Part shown: positions 34,786-42,951 of the stretch, one piece after another
Position numbering within the stretch: position 1 is the first letter of the stretch
Layout of the letters: each line of letters opens with the position of its first letter
Assembly (NCBI GenBank): GCA_046351135.1
Contig: JAXLZA010000002.1
Location: 248,001 to 312,000, forward strand
Direction: 5' to 3'
Length of the DNA stretch: 64,000 nt
From: UBA4427 sp046351135
Lineage (GTDB): Bacteria; Myxococcota_A; UBA9160; UBA4427
Position numbers and translations under genes: made by a program
Notes under the pieces: model-generated
What the model saw: the letters and a program-made list of their open reading frames with translations, nothing else
What the model was told of the DNA's origin: nothing
Databases searched by the model: none

Positions 34786-35684
34786 AGAAGTCGACGAAGC
34801 GACCCGGCCGGACCGCGCAGGCGGTGCCCTTCGCGTCGGCCTTCACGGCCGAGCCGCTTCCGCTCGCCTGCTCGGATCCGCGGGGCGCGGGCCTGCCCGT
34901 TCTCTTCGTCCACGGCTTCGGCCACAACCGTTCGGTCTGGGAGAAGCTCGCGGCCGGCCTGCCCGACGGCTTCCGGCCCATCTCGGTCGACCTGCGCGGT
35001 CACGGCGAGTCGCCCTGGTCGCCCGGAGCCGAGTACGACCTCACGTGTTATGCCGCCGACCTCGAGGCGCTCGTCGCGCGCCTCGGCCTCGAGCGCCTCC
35101 ACGTCGTCGCCCACTCCCTGGGCGGCACCGTCGCGACCCTCTACGCCGTCGACGCCTCGGCCGAGATCCTCTCGCTGACCCTCGTCGACACCGGACCCGC
35201 CCTCGAGGCGAGCGGCTCGAACCACGTCGTCGACGAGGTCGAGAACGCGCTCCGCAGCTTCGCCACCGTCGCGGAGTACCGCGCCTGGCTCTCGACGATC
35301 CATCCGATGGGTGACCCGGAGCTGCTCGATCGCCTGGCCGCAACCGGCGTCGTCCGCCGCGTCGACGGCCGCTTCGAGCCGGCCCTCGATCCCGGAGTCC
35401 TCGGTGAGGGCGCGCCGCCCGAGGCCCTCGCCGAACGGACGCGCGCGCTCTGGCGGGCGCTCGGCGCCCTCGCGTGCCCGGTCCTGCTCGTGCGCGGAGG
35501 GCTCTCGGCGATCCTGTCGGAGAAGGTGGCCCACGAGATGGTCGACGAGGTCCTGCGCGACGGCCGGCTCGTGACGCTCCCGCGCGCGGGGCACGGGATC
35601 ATGCTCGACGACGGCGAAGGCCTGGCGCGCGAGCTCGGCGCGTTTCTCGCCGGATCGGCTTCCCGCCGCCCGCGACGCGCCTAG
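34782..35684 (+). CDS. Alpha/beta hydrolase, likely PKS product release
   Basis: 300 residues. Its ATG overlaps the PKS stop (ATGA), so expression is coupled. It has the fold markers FVHGFGHNRSVW (oxyanion hole HG), SVDLRGHGES, nucleophile Ser112 in AHSLGG, and a probable His in RAGHGIML near residue 270, with a cap segment between. No signal peptide. The PKS has no thioesterase, so this enzyme is the natural candidate for chain release or for hydrolysing the product. That is inferred from context, and it could instead be an unrelated esterase. The stop codons of this gene and the convergent SET gene overlap as CTAG. Confidence 0.88.
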   Translation: MKKSTKRPGRTAQAVPFASAFTAEPLPLACSDPRGAGLPVLFVHGFGHNRSVWEKLAAGLPDGFRPISVDLRGHGESPWSPGAEYDLTCYAADLEALVARLGLERLHVVAHSLGGTVATLYAVDASAEILSLTLVDTGPALEASGSNHVVDEVENALRSFATVAEYRAWLSTIHPMGDPELLDRLAATGVVRRVDGRFEPALDPGVLGEGAPPEALAERTRALWRALGALACPVLLVRGGLSAILSEKVAHEMVDEVLRDGRLVTLPRAGHGIMLDDGEGLARELGAFLAGSASRRPRRA

Positions 35685-36241
35685 CGACCGCCGCCCGGGA
35701 GGCGGTCGTCGAGGCGCGCGTCGAGGCGCGCGTCGAGGCGCGCGTCGAGATAGGGCGATCGGAAGCCGCGGTAGCGCTCGACGAGCTCCGGCTTGCTCCA
35801 GTCCTGGCCCGTCACGCGGCGGCGACAGCGGGTCGCCCCGCAGCCGCAGTCGAACTCGTCGTAGTCGCAGCCGTCGCTCATGGCGTAGTCGAAGGTGATC
35901 TCCTCGCCCGCGGCGATGTCGCGCAGGGCGACCAGCGAGATCTGGCCCCGGAGCCCGGCGTTGGGCTCGCAGCTGTGGTTCACCCAGTCGGCGGGGCCGG
36001 GCTTGGTCGAGACGAGGAAGCAGTCTTCGTCGACCTGGATCACGAGGGGGCGGAGCTCCGGGGAGAGCTGCTCGACCTGCTTGCGGTCGATCACGTCGCC
36101 GCCGAAGACGATCAGGAGCCGGCCTCGTGGGAGGGGCTGGTCGGCAAAGACACCCCGGCCCCCCTTGTTTGCGATCTCCACGCCGCGCAGACCGGGGGCG
36201 AGGAAGGAATTGAACATTCGGTTGGCCGTCCGCCGGATCAC
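35681..36241 (-). CDS. SET-domain methyltransferase-like protein
   Basis: 186 residues from a GTG at 36241; ATG 36217 gives a protein 8 residues shorter. The SET signatures are clear: GGRGVFADQPLPRGRLL (start), NHSCEPNAG (AdoMet/pseudoknot NHS), EEITFDYAMSD (FDY) and a Cys-rich post-SET CDYDEFDCGCGATRCRRRV that can bind zinc. SET enzymes methylate lysine; bacterial ones are mostly single-domain like this, with unknown or ribosomal/chromatin-mimic targets. The C terminus is a repeat (LDAR)x3 caused by a 12-bp DNA repeat. Convergent with the hydrolase, sharing a CTAG stop overlap. Confidence 0.85.
   Translation of the reverse strand: MIRRTANRMFNSFLAPGLRGVEIANKGGRGVFADQPLPRGRLLIVFGGDVIDRKQVEQLSPELRPLVIQVDEDCFLVSTKPGPADWVNHSCEPNAGLRGQISLVALRDIAAGEEITFDYAMSDGCDYDEFDCGCGATRCRRRVTGQDWSKPELVERYRGFRSPYLDARLDARLDARLDDRLPGGGR
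35708..35749. repeat. 12-bp tandem repeat in the SET gene 3' end
   Basis: The unit GTCGAGGCGCGC occurs three and a half times in a row (35708-35749). On the minus strand it codes for repeated Leu-Asp-Ala-Arg at the C terminus of the SET protein. As 12 is a multiple of 3, copy number can change without shifting the frame. Confidence 0.8.
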
Positions 36242-36394
36242 ACGCGAGGGCGCTCCAGCTCCGCGGAATTTCCGCGTTTTCTACCGCCGCGGGGAGGCGC
36301 CGTCAATGGCGGAGCAGCCCGGGCCCGGACCCGCCCGGGTGGACCTCGGCGCGCGCGGCCGAGGGCGTTCGCCCTGCGACGCGCGGGTCGGTGC

Positions 36395-37930
36395 TCAGGC
36401 GGGCCAGTAGCGCTTGCGCAGCTCGGCCTTGCGCAGCTTGCCCGTCGGGAGGCGCGGCAGGGCGTCGGTGAAGTCGACCGAGGTCGGGCACTTGTAGTGG
36501 GCGATGCGGGCGCGGGTGAAGGCGATCAGCTCGGCCTCGAGCTCGGGGCCCGGCCGGGCTCCCTCCGCCGGCACGATCACCGCCTTCACCTGCTCGCCCA
36601 TCTCGGGATGGGGCACACCGATCACGGCGACGTCCGCGACCGCGGGGTGCATCACGAGCTCGTTCTCGACCTCCTGCGGATAGATGTTGACGCCGCCCGA
36701 GATGATCATGTGGGAGATGCGGTCGGTCAGGAAGAGATAGCCGTCGGCGTCGACGTAGCCGACGTCGCCCAGCGAGCTCCAGCCCCGATCGTTGAAGGCC
36801 TCGCGCGTCTTCTTCGGGTCGTTGTGGTACTCGAAGCGCGTCGCGGACTCGAACCAGATCTGTCCGGCCTCGCCGGTCGGTAGCTCATTCCCGCTCTCGT
36901 CGAGGATGTGGAGCTTGCCGAGCAGGGGCTTGCCGACGGAGCCCGGGCGGGCGAGCCATTCCTGCGCCCCGATGGCGCAGAAGCCGTTGCCCTCGCTGCC
37001 CGCATAATATTCCTCGATCGCGTCGCCCCACCACGCGATCATCTCCCGCTTCACGTCGATCGGGCAGGGCGCGGCGGCGTGGACCGCCTTCTGGAGGCTC
37101 GAGACGTCGAAGCGCTTCCGCTCCGCCTCGGGGAGCTTCAGCATCCGGACGAAGTGGGTCGGGACGAACTGGGCGTGGGTGACCCGGTGGCGCTCGATCA
37201 GCTCGAGGGCCTTCGCGGCGTCGAAGCGCTCCATCAGGACGATCGTGCCGCCGAGGCGCTGGATCGAGGTCGTCCAGCCGAGGGGAGCCGCGTGATAGAG
37301 CGGCGCGGGGCAGAGGTAGACCGAATCGGCGGTGACGCCGTACTTGAACTGGAAGAGCAGCGTCAGCCCGCCGCTGGTCTCGCCGAAGGCCGCGCCCGAG
37401 AGGGGCGGCTTGATGCCCTTGGGTCGCCCCGTCGTCCCGGACGAGTAGAACATGATCGCGCCCTCGACCTCGTTCTCGAGGGCGATGGGCGCGTGGCGTG
37501 CGATCTCCTCCTCGTAGCTCGCCCAGCCCGGCGCCGTGCCGTCGAGCATCCGACGCAGGCGCACCCGGCCGAGATGGGGCGCGAGGTCGCGGGCGATCGG
37601 CTCGAGCTGCTTCGAGGTGAAGAGCGCCGTCGCCTCGCAGTCCTCGACGATGTAGCCGACCTCCTCGGGCTTGAGGTGCCAGTTGATCGGCGTCGTGTAG
37701 AGGCCCGCGCGCTGGGCGCCCCAGACGAGCTCGAAATAACGCGGATGGTTCTCGAGCAGGATCGCGACGTGGTCGCCGGGCCGGAGTCCGGCCGCGCGGA
37801 GCATGCGGGCGACCTGCTTCGAGCGCGCGTCGAGCTCCCGATAGGAGACGACCTCGCCGCTGCCCGCCGCGATCACGGCGGGGGCGTCGCCGCGGGTCTC
37901 GAGGTGGGCGCCGGGCTCGTAACGGGCCAT
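36395..37930 (-). CDS. Acyl-CoA synthetase (AMP-binding)
   Basis: 511 residues, ATG 37930 with a GGAGG site. ANL-superfamily motifs: the phosphate loop FYSSGTTGRPKG, EYYAGSEG before the A5 region, the A7 segment LGDVGYVDADGYLFLTDR, the hinge and core IISGGVNIYPQEVENEL, and a catalytic Lys in LPRLPTGKLRKAELR near the end. It activates a carboxylic acid to acyl-AMP then acyl-CoA in the cytoplasm. It is the last gene of the minus-strand run enoyl-CoA hydratase, WS/DGAT, HAD phosphatase, synthetase, so a fatty or branched lipid acid is a likely substrate. Confidence 0.93.
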   Translation of the reverse strand: MARYEPGAHLETRGDAPAVIAAGSGEVVSYRELDARSKQVARMLRAAGLRPGDHVAILLENHPRYFELVWGAQRAGLYTTPINWHLKPEEVGYIVEDCEATALFTSKQLEPIARDLAPHLGRVRLRRMLDGTAPGWASYEEEIARHAPIALENEVEGAIMFYSSGTTGRPKGIKPPLSGAAFGETSGGLTLLFQFKYGVTADSVYLCPAPLYHAAPLGWTTSIQRLGGTIVLMERFDAAKALELIERHRVTHAQFVPTHFVRMLKLPEAERKRFDVSSLQKAVHAAAPCPIDVKREMIAWWGDAIEEYYAGSEGNGFCAIGAQEWLARPGSVGKPLLGKLHILDESGNELPTGEAGQIWFESATRFEYHNDPKKTREAFNDRGWSSLGDVGYVDADGYLFLTDRISHMIISGGVNIYPQEVENELVMHPAVADVAVIGVPHPEMGEQVKAVIVPAEGARPGPELEAELIAFTRARIAHYKCPTSVDFTDALPRLPTGKLRKAELRKRYWPA

Positions 37931-37971
37931 GGGATCCTCCGGGTCGCGCGGTCGTCGCGCGGCCTCCCACT

Positions 37972-38778
37972 CTACCGTTCGTCCCGCCCGCTGCGCCCGA
38001 GCGCCGCCCGCAGCCGCTCGCGCATGGCGCTCCCCCGCGGCCGGACCGCCCGCGCCCCCGGCGCCTCCGGTACCTGGATCACCGGCCACCCGCGCCGATT
38101 CGCCACCGCCCGCATCCGCCAGCCCGGATTCACCGGCCGCGGATGGCCCACGAGGAACATCGAGGCGACGTCCTCGGACCCGTCCGCGTAGAAGTGGCTG
38201 TCGGCGAGCTCGATGCCGTGGGACTCGGCGAAGGCCTGGGCCGCGAGCGCCTTGCCGTCGGCCCAGATCACGCGGCCCTCGATGCGCCCGGTGAGATCGC
38301 CGCAGGCGTCGACCTCGAGGCGGTTGCAGAGCACGTGCTCGATGCCGAGGGCGCGGGCCACGGGCTCGGCCTGGAAGCTCGTCGCCGAGGTCGCGAGGAC
38401 GACGGTGTGGTCGCGGTCGCGGTGGGCGAAGACGAGCTCGACGATCGGGAGCTGGAGGCGGGTGCGGATCTGGCTCTCGAAGAGCGCGTCGCCGAGGGCT
38501 TCGAGCTCGGCGGCGGGGCGGCCGGCGAGGGTGCCCAGGGAGAGCTCGAGGAACTCGTCGAAGTGGAGGCGGCCGAGCAGGCCCTCGAGGCCGAGTCGCA
38601 GGAGCTCGCCGACGACGCCTCCGTCGAGCTCGCCCTCGCGCAGGCGGTTCTCCAGGAAGGCCGCGGCGGTGAAGCCTTCGACGAGGGTTCCGTCGAGGTC
38701 GAAGTACGCCGCGACCGAGGGCCCGCCCCGGCCGCGATCGACCTCGGCGAGCGCCTGGGCATGGGAGAGCGGCGTCAT
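37972..38778 (-). CDS. HAD-IB family hydrolase
   Basis: 268 residues. Motif I is AAYFDLDGTLVEG (nucleophile Asp and acid/base Asp), motif II is TSATSF, and motif III/IV is HFYADGSEDVASM; VGHPRPVNPGWRMRAVA is the usual IB-subfamily end. Such proteins (SerB- or PlsC-associated type) dephosphorylate small molecules or lipid phosphates. Its ATG overlaps the WS/DGAT stop (ATGA), so the two are coupled. A lipid-phosphate phosphatase supplying acyl acceptors for the acyltransferase would fit, but is inference. Confidence 0.88.
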   Translation of the reverse strand: MTPLSHAQALAEVDRGRGGPSVAAYFDLDGTLVEGFTAAAFLENRLREGELDGGVVGELLRLGLEGLLGRLHFDEFLELSLGTLAGRPAAELEALGDALFESQIRTRLQLPIVELVFAHRDRDHTVVLATSATSFQAEPVARALGIEHVLCNRLEVDACGDLTGRIEGRVIWADGKALAAQAFAESHGIELADSHFYADGSEDVASMFLVGHPRPVNPGWRMRAVANRRGWPVIQVPEAPGARAVRPRGSAMRERLRAALGRSGRDER

Positions 38779-40160
38779 GCGAGGTCTTCGATTTCCGCGA
38801 AGGACTCGGCGAGGCAGCGCGCGAAGACGTCGGGGGCGCGCAGCGCCGCGGGGTCGTAGTGGACCGTGAGCGTCGCCCGATCGAGGTGGCTCACGAGGGT
38901 CACCATCATCGCCGCCCCGGGCAGCGGGCCGACGCCGAGCATCGTCTCGACGCGGCATCCGCCGAGGTAGAGGTCGTCGCGATGGCCCGGCACGTTGCTC
39001 GCCTGGACGTCGGGGGCGCGCATCGCACCGACCAGCCTCGCCGAGACCGACGCCGGGAGCGCGGCGAGCCAGGGCGTCGCCCAGTCGGCGTAGGCGAGGC
39101 CGGGCTCGCTGCGGATCGTCCGAACCTGCTCGGCGATCGACTTCATGCGCGCCGCGAGATCCGCCTCGGCGAGGGGCGCCGCGAGCACGGCGGCGACGAA
39201 GCGATTGCCGCCCGTCGCGTCGCCGGGGCGGCGGGTGCTGATCGGGATCCCGAGCGGGAGCGTCCCGATCGGCATCGACTGGTCTTCGTGATAGCGGGCG
39301 AGGGCCTCGCAGAGCCCTGCCAGATAGACGTCGTTGAGCGAGCCCCCGGCGCCCCGGGCGGCCCGCTTGAGGCGCGGGAGCGAGAGCGCATGCCAGAGCA
39401 GGCGACGCCTTCGGCTGCGTCCCGCGAGCAGCGGCGAGTGCGGGGCGCCCGAGTCGAGCACGCGCAGCGCCGAGCTCGCGCGCTCGACGAGGCCGTCGAG
39501 GGCGGCGCGCGGATTCTCGCGGACGCGCTCGGCGAGGCCGGCGAGCTGGCCGGCCCACTTCGCCGCGAGCACGGCCGCCTGGCCGGCGAGCCGGGCGAGC
39601 TCCTCGGTCGCGAGCTCGTCGGGGGTCGCGTCCTCGACGAGCGGCGGCGGCGGCATCGGGCGGCGCGGGGCGTCGCGCTCGGGGTCGAAGAGCAGGGTGT
39701 GCACCGCGATGCCGCCGACCCCGTCCGAGACCGCATGGGAGAGCTTGAGGACGAGGGCCGACCGGCCGTCCTCGAGGCCCTCGAGCAGGGTCGCGAGCCA
39801 CAGCGGTCGCGACGGATCGAGGGGCGTCGTCAGGTCGGGCTCGAGCCAGGCGACGACGTCGTCGAGGGTCGCGCCGGGGGCGAGGCGGCCGCGTCGCAGA
39901 TGATAGGCGAGATCGAAGTCGGGGTCGGTCGACCAGCAGGCCGGACCGAAGCCGGCGGTCGGCTCCACGACGCGCTGACGCAGGCGCGGAAACTCGCGGC
40001 TCGTGCGCTCGAAGGCGTGGACGACGTCGTCCCAGGCCGGCGTCGCGTCGAGCAGGTAGATCGCCGCCATCGTCGAGCGCCGGGCCGGATCGCGCTCGCT
40101 GCGGAAGAGCAGCTCGTCGAGCGGGGACATCGGCTCGTGGCCGCGCTTCTCTTGGCTCAT
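38775..40160 (-). CDS. Wax ester synthase/diacylglycerol acyltransferase-like protein
   Basis: 461 residues, the WS/DGAT length. The condensation-like motif is SHAVSDG (Ser141, His142, Asp146), where the family has HHxxxDG: the first His is Ser but the catalytic second His and the Asp-Gly remain. Other family marks are the opening PLDELLFRSERDP, the GGSLNDVYLAG (ND) motif and SNVPG near the end. It would transfer an acyl group from acyl-CoA to an alcohol or diacylglycerol to make storage wax or triacylglycerol. The enoyl-CoA hydratase gene is 75 bp upstream and the HAD gene overlaps its 3' end. Confidence 0.87.
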   Translation of the reverse strand: MSQEKRGHEPMSPLDELLFRSERDPARRSTMAAIYLLDATPAWDDVVHAFERTSREFPRLRQRVVEPTAGFGPACWSTDPDFDLAYHLRRGRLAPGATLDDVVAWLEPDLTTPLDPSRPLWLATLLEGLEDGRSALVLKLSHAVSDGVGGIAVHTLLFDPERDAPRRPMPPPPLVEDATPDELATEELARLAGQAAVLAAKWAGQLAGLAERVRENPRAALDGLVERASSALRVLDSGAPHSPLLAGRSRRRRLLWHALSLPRLKRAARGAGGSLNDVYLAGLCEALARYHEDQSMPIGTLPLGIPISTRRPGDATGGNRFVAAVLAAPLAEADLAARMKSIAEQVRTIRSEPGLAYADWATPWLAALPASVSARLVGAMRAPDVQASNVPGHRDDLYLGGCRVETMLGVGPLPGAAMMVTLVSHLDRATLTVHYDPAALRAPDVFARCLAESFAEIEDLA

Positions 40161-40235
40161 CGGTGCGTCTCCGGCGGGCGACTTGGATCGGGTCCCCCGA
40201 CGCGAGGCCGTCTCGCGCGGGGCGCTCGAGGGTGA

Positions 40236-41069
40236 CTAGGTCGGACCTCCCTCCGTCGTCTTCTCCGTCTTCGCCGCCGCGGGGCGCGCGAGGAAGGCGT
40301 CGATCTTCTGGCGGTACTCGGGGCCGGTCAGCAGCAGGGTCTGGGCGATGCGGTCGACGTCGCGGGCGGTGCGGCGATCGCCGTGATGGGCCGCGTCGAT
40401 GGCGAGCTTCGCGAGGCCGACGGCCTCGCGCGGGTACGAGGCCAGCTGCAGGCAGAAGGCGCGCGCCCGGGCGGCGAACTCCGCGGCCGGGTAGACGGCC
40501 TGGACGAGGCCGATCGAGAGGGCCTGCTGTGCGTCGATCGTCTGGCACGCCATCGCGATCCACTTGGCCCAGGCCGGTCCGACGATGCGCGTGAGCCGGC
40601 TGATCCCGCCCGAGCCCGGCAGCACGCCGAGGTTCGAGATCTCCGGCAGCGCGAACTTCGCGCCCTCCGCCGCCAGCCGGAAGTCGCAGGACGCGGCGAG
40701 CTCGATGCCGACTCCGAGGCACGAGCCCTGGGCCGCGAGCACGACCGGCTTCTCGACCGACTCGAGGAAGTCGAAGAAGTCGTGCAGCGCGCGTCCCCGG
40801 TACTGGCGCCGCATGTTCGAGCCGCGGAACACCCCGTCGGTTCCCTTGCCCATGTCCGGGTCCATCGTGCTGATGTCGACGCCGGAGGTGAAATAACGCC
40901 CCTCGGCGGTGATCAGCAGGACGCGGTGCCGGTCGTCGTTCGCGAGGTCCCGGCCCGCCTCGACGAGCAGGTCGAGCATCGGCAGGGTCACCGCGTTCAG
41001 CTTGCGGTCGCGGGTGAAGGTGACGGTGATGATGCCGTCCGAGTCGTCGCGGCGAGCGTCCTCGGTCAT
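40236..41069 (-). CDS. Enoyl-CoA hydratase/isomerase family protein
   Basis: 277 residues from ATG 41069. The crotonase fold shows ITVTFTRDRKLNAVT, GRYFTSGVDIS, the first oxyanion-hole segment AAQGSCLGVGIELAASCD and the second GVLPGSGGISRLTRIVG. A Glu occurs in LPEISNLGVLPGS at the usual catalytic region, while the second catalytic Glu of hydratases is replaced near GSGG, so isomerase or other crotonase activity is equally possible. It heads the minus-strand lipid operon and is divergent from the acyl-CoA synthetase at 41315 across 245 bp. Confidence 0.88.
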   Translation of the reverse strand: MTEDARRDDSDGIITVTFTRDRKLNAVTLPMLDLLVEAGRDLANDDRHRVLLITAEGRYFTSGVDISTMDPDMGKGTDGVFRGSNMRRQYRGRALHDFFDFLESVEKPVVLAAQGSCLGVGIELAASCDFRLAAEGAKFALPEISNLGVLPGSGGISRLTRIVGPAWAKWIAMACQTIDAQQALSIGLVQAVYPAAEFAARARAFCLQLASYPREAVGLAKLAIDAAHHGDRRTARDVDRIAQTLLLTGPEYRQKIDAFLARPAAAKTEKTTEGGPT

Positions 41070-41285
41070 GCGGCCGATCTCCCGGGCGGGCACCGGTCCG
41101 GAGGACGCGGGGCCCGGATCGCGATGGGCACGGAGTGGCCCCGGACCCGGGGCTGTCGCGAGCATAATGCCGGAGGCCCCCGGCCGAAACCGAGACGCGA
41201 CGAATGCCCCGGTCGGGTCGGACGAATTCCTGCGCCTTGCGGGTCCACGCGCCTCTCTCTTAGGATCCGCCGACGCCGGAGGCGT

Positions 41286-41306
41286 GCCCCTCCCGGCACG
41301 AGGGGC
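41286..41306 (+). promoter_or_regulatory. Leader hairpin masking the ribosome site of the 41315 gene
   Basis: GCCCCTC (41286-41292) pairs with GAGGGGC (41300-41306) around a 7-nt loop, 8 nt before the ATG. The GAGGGG half is the only good ribosome-binding sequence for that gene, so the hairpin would hide it when folded. Possible translational control; untested. A weak TTGCGG...TAGGAT promoter-like pair lies upstream (41237-41266). Confidence 0.35.
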
Positions 41307-41314
41307 GAAGCCGC

Positions 41315-42949
41315 ATGTCCGAGTCGAAGAAGCAGTCCGGGATCGAAGAGCGCGCCGCGACGGGCGCCGGGAGCCGAGGCGCGAGCGCCCCCGACGGCCG
41401 GATCGTGGAGGCGTCCACCTTCTGGTCGCTCCTGTGCCGCCGCGCCGAGCGGACCCCCGACCGCCTCATGTTCGTCGACGGGAACGATCGCCGGGTCACC
41501 TTCGCCGAGTTCCGGGACCGGGCCGAGCGCGTCGCCGCCGGGCTCTTCGCCCGCGGTGTGCGGGAGGGGACCCGGGTCAGCTGGCAGCTGCCCACGCGCA
41601 TCGACACGGTGCTGCTCTCGGTGGCGCTCTCGCGGCTGGGGGCGGTGCAGAACCCGATCATCGCCCTGTACCGGGAGCGCGAGGTCGGCTCGCTGCTGCG
41701 GCAGACCGAGGCCTCCCTCTACGCCGTCGTCTCGACCTGGCGCAACTTCTCCTACCGCGGCATGGGCGAGAAGCTGCGGGCCGAGATCGCGCGGCCCTTC
41801 GAGATCCTGTGCGTCGACGAGGGGCTGCCGGACGGGGATCCCGCGCAGCTGCCGCCCGCGCCGACCGACGGCGGTGTGGTCCGCTGGCACTACTCGACGT
41901 CGGGGACGACCTCGGCGCCGAAGGTGGTGCTCCATACGGACCAGTCCCTGATCGCCGGCGGCACCGGTCTCGCCGAGGCGCTGAAGCCGGACCCGGAGAG
42001 CGGGGAGATCGGGTCGATCGTCTTCCCCTACGCCCACATCGGCGGCCCCGACTACGTCGTCATGGCGCTGCGCTACGGGCTGCCGGTCCTGCTGCTCGAC
42101 CAGTTCACGATCCCGGACTCCCTCGAGGTCTTCCGGCGCGTCGGGGTCACGATGTCCGGCGGCAGCACGGCCCACTACCTGATGCTGCTCGCCGAGCAGC
42201 GCAAGCAGCCCGATCGCAAGATCCTCCCGGCGCTGCGCCAGCTCTCGGGCGGTGGGGCCCCGATGCCGCCCGAGGTCTACTGGCAGGTCCAGGAGATCCT
42301 CGGCGTCGAGGTCTGCCACGGCTACGGCATGACCGAGTGTCCGATGATCACGAGCGGCGCGATGGGCGATTCGCCCGAGCAGCTCGCGAACAGCGAGGGC
42401 GCACCGATCCTCGGCTGCGAGATCGCGATCGAGGACGCCGAGGGCAAGCGCCTGCCGACCGGCGTCGACGGCGAGGTCCACGTCCGCGGGCCGATGGTCG
42501 CGAAGGGCTACCTCGATCCCGAGCTCTCGCGCCAGGCGTTCCGACCGGACGGCTTCTTCAAGACCGGCGACCGCGGCCATCTGCGCCCCGACGGCCATCT
42601 CAAGCTGACCGGTCGCAGCAAGGAGATGATCATCCGCAAGGGCGAGAACATCTCCCCCGGCGAGATCGAGGACGTGTTGATGACGCATCCGCGCGTCGCG
42701 GCGGTCGCGGTCATCGGGCTGCCCGACGCGACCCGGGGCGAGCGCGTCTGCGCGGTCGTCGAGATGCGGCCCGGCATGGCGGCGCTCGCCTTCGACGAGC
42801 TCCAGGCGCTCTGCAAGCAGGCCGGGCTGATGACCCAGAAGATCCCGGAGCAGCTCGAGGTCGTCGACGCGCTGCCGCGCAACCCGACCATGAAGATCCT
42901 GAAGCACGAGCTCGTCGCCCGCTTCAAGAACGGTCGAGCGGGAAACTAG
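41315..42949 (+). CDS. Acyl-CoA synthetase (AMP-binding)
   Basis: 544 residues. ANL motifs: phosphate loop YSTSGTTSAPKVVLHT, HGYGMTECPM (A5), KTGDRGHLRPDGHLKLTGR (A7/A8 hinge), IIRKGENISPGEIED, and the catalytic Lys in LPRNPTMKILKHEL. The N-terminal 30 residues are hydrophilic. The closest general type is the CaiC/FadD3-like group of medium or cyclic-acid CoA ligases. It opens a long plus-strand run; the luciferase-like gene starts 2 nt after its stop. Together with the synthetase at 36395 it makes two CoA ligases in the lipid region. Confidence 0.92.
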   Translation: MSESKKQSGIEERAATGAGSRGASAPDGRIVEASTFWSLLCRRAERTPDRLMFVDGNDRRVTFAEFRDRAERVAAGLFARGVREGTRVSWQLPTRIDTVLLSVALSRLGAVQNPIIALYREREVGSLLRQTEASLYAVVSTWRNFSYRGMGEKLRAEIARPFEILCVDEGLPDGDPAQLPPAPTDGGVVRWHYSTSGTTSAPKVVLHTDQSLIAGGTGLAEALKPDPESGEIGSIVFPYAHIGGPDYVVMALRYGLPVLLLDQFTIPDSLEVFRRVGVTMSGGSTAHYLMLLAEQRKQPDRKILPALRQLSGGGAPMPPEVYWQVQEILGVEVCHGYGMTECPMITSGAMGDSPEQLANSEGAPILGCEIAIEDAEGKRLPTGVDGEVHVRGPMVAKGYLDPELSRQAFRPDGFFKTGDRGHLRPDGHLKLTGRSKEMIIRKGENISPGEIEDVLMTHPRVAAVAVIGLPDATRGERVCAVVEMRPGMAALAFDELQALCKQAGLMTQKIPEQLEVVDALPRNPTMKILKHELVARFKNGRAGN

Positions 42950-42951
42950 CC

